A DNA stretch of 7,907 nt from Clostridiales bacterium (GTDB lineage: Bacteria; Bacillota; Clostridia; Peptostreptococcales; JAAYPU01), in assembly GCA_012519645.1 (NCBI GenBank), contig JAAYPU010000259.1:1-7907 (forward strand), given 5' to 3'. Shown in pieces: positions 6,247 through 7,907 of this stretch. The first letter of the stretch is position 1; every line of letters starts with the position of its first letter. Made by a program: the position numbers and the translations under genes. The notes beneath the pieces are model-generated. The model saw only the letters and a list, made by a program, of their open reading frames with translations. It did no database searches and had not been told where the DNA came from.

Positions 6247-6256
6247 TCCCTCCTCC
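6247..6256 (-). promoter_or_regulatory. Ribosome binding site that sets the dctP TTG start
   Basis: The minus strand reads GGAGGAGGGA, 5 bases before TTG 6241 (10 counting from the GGAGG core). No ATG is available in a suitable position, so initiation at TTG is inferred. Confidence 0.75.
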
Positions 6257-6264
6257 AAATTTCG

Positions 6265-6277
6265 TTTTTTTTTTTTT
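6265..6277. repeat. 13-base homopolymer in the dctP leader
   Basis: Thirteen T on the plus strand, that is A13 in the dctP mRNA leader, 8 bases upstream of the ribosome binding site. Tracts of this length can slip during replication or transcription. Confidence 0.9.
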
Positions 6278-6297
6278 GTTAGTTCCTGCCAAGTTTT

Positions 6298-6326
6298 AAT
6301 ACATATTATTTAACACAGGAAGTCAA
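6298..6326 (-). promoter_or_regulatory. Candidate dctPQM promoter
   Basis: The minus strand has TTGACT (6321-6326) and TGTATT (6298-6303) separated by 17 bases: 5 of 6 and 4 of 6 matches to the housekeeping consensus. Transcription would begin near 6291, leaving a leader of about 50 bases that includes the A13 tract. Confidence 0.5.
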
Positions 6327-6384
6327 TATACTATCTGACTATTCACATATTTCATAATATTCAAATCATTGTTAACTTTTTGTC

Positions 6385-6401
6385 GATAAAATCCTTTTAT
6401 C
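6385..6401. promoter_or_regulatory. Operator-like palindrome upstream of dctP
   Basis: GATAAAATCCTTTTATC has 7-bp perfect arms and a 3-base spacer, about 60 bases upstream of the candidate -35. It could bind a dimeric regulator, but in AT-rich DNA it may be chance. Confidence 0.35.
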
Positions 6402-6420
6402 ATTCATATATATGGGATTT

Positions 6421-6680
6421 GTTAACTGCTAATACTTAATAACTAATAATTAAGGCAGATTTTACTAACGAAAGTGTCAGCCAAGCTGCCGAAAGGAGTA
6501 ATTCTAAATTAACAATTATTCAATTTTAATCCATACACCATAAATCATTTATAATTCTTACCTCTACTAAATACTAAATCATAAATCTTAATCTTAATCT
6601 TAAATCTTAAATTCTCATTGCGCCGAAGGTGCATATTCACACTGCTATCCCCTATCCATTATTCACTATCCCCCAACCAC
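6421..6680. repeat. Heptad-repeat intergenic element, locus 2
   Basis: No gene is visible in the gap between dctP and cwlJ; beside the dctP promoter it holds this element. It begins with heptads GTTAACT, GCTAATA, CTTAATA, ACTAATA, ATTAAGG (6421-6455). A short structured stretch follows, with GGCAG (6454-6458) and CTGCC (6486-6490) as complementary ends. Degenerate heptads in one register run from 6504 to 6587 and continue with two 6-base units to 6610. A small CC-GAA-GG hairpin lies at 6620-6632, and a last C-rich array, TATCCCC, TATCCAT, TATTCAC, TATCCCC, CAACCAC, covers 6646-6680. Confidence 0.7.
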
Positions 6681-6692
6681 TGACATATATTA
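6665..6692 (+). promoter_or_regulatory. Mother-cell sporulation promoter (sigma-K/sigma-E type) of cwlJ
   Basis: CATATATTA (6684-6692) fits the -10 pattern CATAnnnTA. An AC at 6665-6666 lies 17 bases upstream, matching the sigma-K-type -35. The start would be near 6699, about 27 bases before the cwlJ codon. Mother-cell expression fits the function. The -35 lies inside a heptad of the repeat element. Confidence 0.55.
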
Positions 6693-6725
6693 TATCAAGG
6701 CTAGATTTTATTGAGGTGATCAGAA

Positions 6726-7169
6726 ATGTCTTATTCAAATAGAGAGCTGCTGGCTCGAATAATAAAATGCGAGGCCGGCGGTGAAGGTGAAAACGGTATG
6801 AAGGCTGTGGCAAATGTAGTCATGAATCGTGTACATGTCCCAAACGGCGAATATCTTCGGACCGGTCAAGGAGACCTTCAAAAAATTATTTATCAACCAG
6901 GGCAGTTCGATTGTGTAAGAGGCGAAATCAGAGGTCTTCCCAATCCTCAGACTATTTGGGCAAGTCCTCCTGAACAAACACATTACGATATTGCTGATTG
7001 GGCATTAGCCGGCAATAGCTTAAATACGACCGGTGAATCCTTATGGTATATGAATCCCTTTGTTCCCGAATGTCCGCCTTTTTTCCCTTATAACCGTTCA
7101 GGCTATTGGCAGGTTAGAATCAATGATCATTGCTTTTTTAATCCAACTGAATTATATGCTTCAACTTAA
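6726..7169 (+). CDS. cwlJ: Spore cortex-lytic hydrolase CwlJ (SleB/CwlJ catalytic domain)
   Basis: A 147-residue protein that is almost entirely one SleB/CwlJ-type hydrolase domain. RIIKCEAGGEGENGMKAVANVVMNRV (11-36) contains the expected catalytic Glu16; KIIYQPGQFDCV, the SLWYMNP segment and the C-terminal NDHCFFNPTE follow the CwlJ pattern. The length is close to the roughly 142 residues of Bacillus CwlJ. There is no signal peptide or peptidoglycan-binding domain, which separates CwlJ from SleB. It is expected to sit at the spore coat/cortex boundary and cut cortex muramic-lactam peptidoglycan during germination. The ATG follows GAGGTGA by 6 bases. It is co-transcribed with gerQ, 32 bases downstream, whose product is needed to place CwlJ in Bacillus spores. 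Confidence 0.92.
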   Translation: MSYSNRELLARIIKCEAGGEGENGMKAVANVVMNRVHVPNGEYLRTGQGDLQKIIYQPGQFDCVRGEIRGLPNPQTIWASPPEQTHYDIADWALAGNSLNTTGESLWYMNPFVPECPPFFPYNRSGYWQVRINDHCFFNPTELYAST

Positions 7170-7186
7170 AAATAATTAATTTTAAA

Positions 7187-7193
7187 AAGGAGG
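7187..7193 (+). promoter_or_regulatory. Ribosome binding site that sets the gerQ start
   Basis: AAGGAGG ends 8 bases before TTG 7202-7204. The in-frame GTG at 7193 overlaps this site and cannot be used with it; the first ATG (7214) is too far away. Confidence 0.8.
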
Positions 7194-7201
7194 TGCCAAT
7201 C

Positions 7202-7630
7202 TTGCCCTCAAAAATGTATACATCAAAAATGGGATATGCTCCTATGACTCCTGCACCATATACTCCACCGAAAACACAACCAGGTATGCGCCCCAGTCAA
7301 CCCGGTATACAGCCCAGGCAGCCCGGCGGCCAGCCTGCACTTCAGCCGCTTCCACAGCCGAGCACACCACCATTGCTTGATCAAACGGGCATGATGGATC
7401 CAAACAATAATAATGTTTTTATGAACCCCCTCTACACACAAGGTTATCTTGCTCAAAATATAGGAAGATATATAAAAGCAGAATTCCTGATAGGAACTAA
7501 CGGTTTCGTTGATAAGGAAGGCGTACTTACAGAAGTAGGTATCAGCTATATAGTAATCCAAGAACCCCGAACAGATGATTTTGTATTATGTGATATTTAT
7601 TCCATTAAATTTGTAACGTTCTTTTATTAA
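7202..7630 (+). CDS. gerQ: Spore coat protein GerQ
   Basis: A 142-residue protein from a TTG start. Residues 1-60 are a low-complexity Pro/Gln-rich tail that includes a 7-residue repeat beginning QPG (at 27, 34 and 41, counted at Pro). The C-terminal half (about 76-142: YTQGYLAQNIGRYIKAEFLIGTN..., ISYIVIQEPRTDDFVLCDIYSIKFVTF) matches the small beta-rich GerQ domain. In Bacillus GerQ is a coat protein needed for CwlJ localisation and is cross-linked by transglutaminase. It follows cwlJ by 32 bases and ends at a clear terminator. The identification rests on the C-terminal pattern plus the cwlJ neighbour; the N-terminal tail is not conserved in the family. Confidence 0.85.
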   Translation: MPSKMYTSKMGYAPMTPAPYTPPKTQPGMRPSQPGIQPRQPGGQPALQPLPQPSTPPLLDQTGMMDPNNNNVFMNPLYTQGYLAQNIGRYIKAEFLIGTNGFVDKEGVLTEVGISYIVIQEPRTDDFVLCDIYSIKFVTFFY

Positions 7631-7643
7631 TACAAACTATAAA

Positions 7644-7672
7644 GCATTCCTGAAATACGGAATGCCTTTTTT
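7644..7672 (+). terminator. Intrinsic terminator of cwlJ-gerQ
   Basis: GCATTCC (7644-7650) and GGAATGC (7659-7665) form a 7-bp stem with an 8-base loop, followed by CTTTTTT. It starts 14 bases after the gerQ stop. Confidence 0.9.
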
Positions 7673-7725
7673 ATGCATTGGGTTAAGAATTAAGATTTAT
7701 GATTTATGATTTATGATTAACCGAA

Positions 7726-7748
7726 GAAATCTGCCGAAGGCAAATTTC
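7726..7748. repeat. Hairpin core of locus 3
   Basis: GAAATCTGCC (7726-7735) and GGCAAATTTC (7739-7748) pair with one mismatch around a GAA loop. The arms and the preceding GAA are nearly the same as in the hairpin at 1714-1737, which marks the two loci as related. Confidence 0.75.
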
Positions 7749-7765
7749 AACCTTCCTTTATAACC

Positions 7766-7840
7766 TAACAGTAACCTTGGTTTCGTTGCAGGTTAAACGC
7801 AACGAGTTAGAAATCTATGATTTCGTTACCGAGACTGTTA
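7766..7840. other. Possible three-way-junction fold inside locus 3
   Basis: TAACAGT (7766-7772) and ACTGTTA (7834-7840) are complementary and enclose two hairpins: TCGTTGC/GCAACGA (7783-7789, 7799-7805) and GAAATC/GATTTC (7810-7815, 7819-7824). AACGA at 7801-7805 could pair instead with TCGTT at 7823-7827. There is no evidence of transcription. Confidence 0.4.
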
Positions 7841-7907
7841 ACCTCTAACCTCTGCAACTATTAGTTCTCAGTTATTAGTTGTTAGTTTCCAGAGACCCGG
7901 TACCATC

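Larger units (their letters stand above)
7683..7887. repeat. Heptad-repeat intergenic element, locus 3
   Basis: No gene is visible from the gerQ terminator to the window end. Five heptads open the element (TTAAGAA, TTAAGAT, then TTATGAT three times, 7683-7717). A hairpin core at 7726-7748 and a longer foldable stretch (7766-7840) follow. Seven more heptads end it: TAACCTC twice (7839-7852), TGCAACT, ATTAGTT, CTCAGTT, ATTAGTT, GTTAGTT (to 7887). Confidence 0.75.

Noticed and set aside
6454..6490. GGCAG and CTGCC as a terminator of an unseen gene.
   Set aside because: The arms are only 5 bases with 27 bases between them, there is no T-run, and no gene ends nearby on the appropriate strand.
6735..7561. 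Minus-strand open frames opposite cwlJ and gerQ.
   Set aside because: They are antisense to well-identified genes and their residue content (tryptophan, cysteine and leucine rich) is typical of noncoding frames.
7888..7907. The minus strand contains TGGTACCG, like the conserved T-box leader motif.
   Set aside because: No gene follows in the minus direction (only convergent gerQ), no terminator/antiterminator pair is visible, and the rest of any leader would be outside the window.

Overview
The window looks like chromosome from a low-GC, anaerobic, endospore-forming Firmicute of the Clostridia or Tissierellia kind. The grounds are AT-rich intergenic DNA, strong GGAGG-type ribosome binding sites, TTG starts, a rubredoxin/flavodiiron oxygen-defence module, a TRAP transporter, and a cwlJ-gerQ spore germination pair. 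I cannot name the genus from the sequence alone.

Layout. At 1-878 on the minus strand, a parvulin-type peptidyl-prolyl isomerase is followed by the first 32 codons of a gene I read as rlmN, cut by the window edge. At 1085-3225 on the plus strand there is an electron-transfer chain: an FMN flavin reductase like the N-terminal half of high-molecular-weight rubredoxin (Hrb), a free-standing 52-residue rubredoxin, and a flavodiiron protein (FprA). Together they are expected to move electrons from NAD(P)H through FMN and rubredoxin to a diiron site that reduces O2 or NO. A bidirectional terminator at 3227-3256 separates this from a converging TRAP operon, dctP-dctQ-dctM, at 3296-6241 on the minus strand (lipoprotein substrate binder, small and large permease subunits; substrate unknown). 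At 6665-7672 on the plus strand lies a mother-cell-type promoter, cwlJ, gerQ and a terminator.

The most unusual content is intergenic. Three gene-free stretches (1674-1873, 6421-6680, 7683-7887) are built largely of degenerate tandem repeats with a period of 7 bases, interrupted by short hairpins. Two of the hairpins (1714-1737 and 7726-7748) are clearly related. The first element lies between the flavin reductase and the rubredoxin, the junction at which Hrb proteins are fused. Its first heptads include the flavin reductase stop codon, and its last perfect array (10 heptads, 9 identical) runs directly into a candidate PerR-like operator and promoter of the rubredoxin-fprA pair. The second element runs into the sporulation promoter of cwlJ and supplies its -35 bases. 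The third follows the gerQ terminator and contains a possible three-way-junction fold. These look like a dispersed repeat family that has come to sit at promoters and gene ends.
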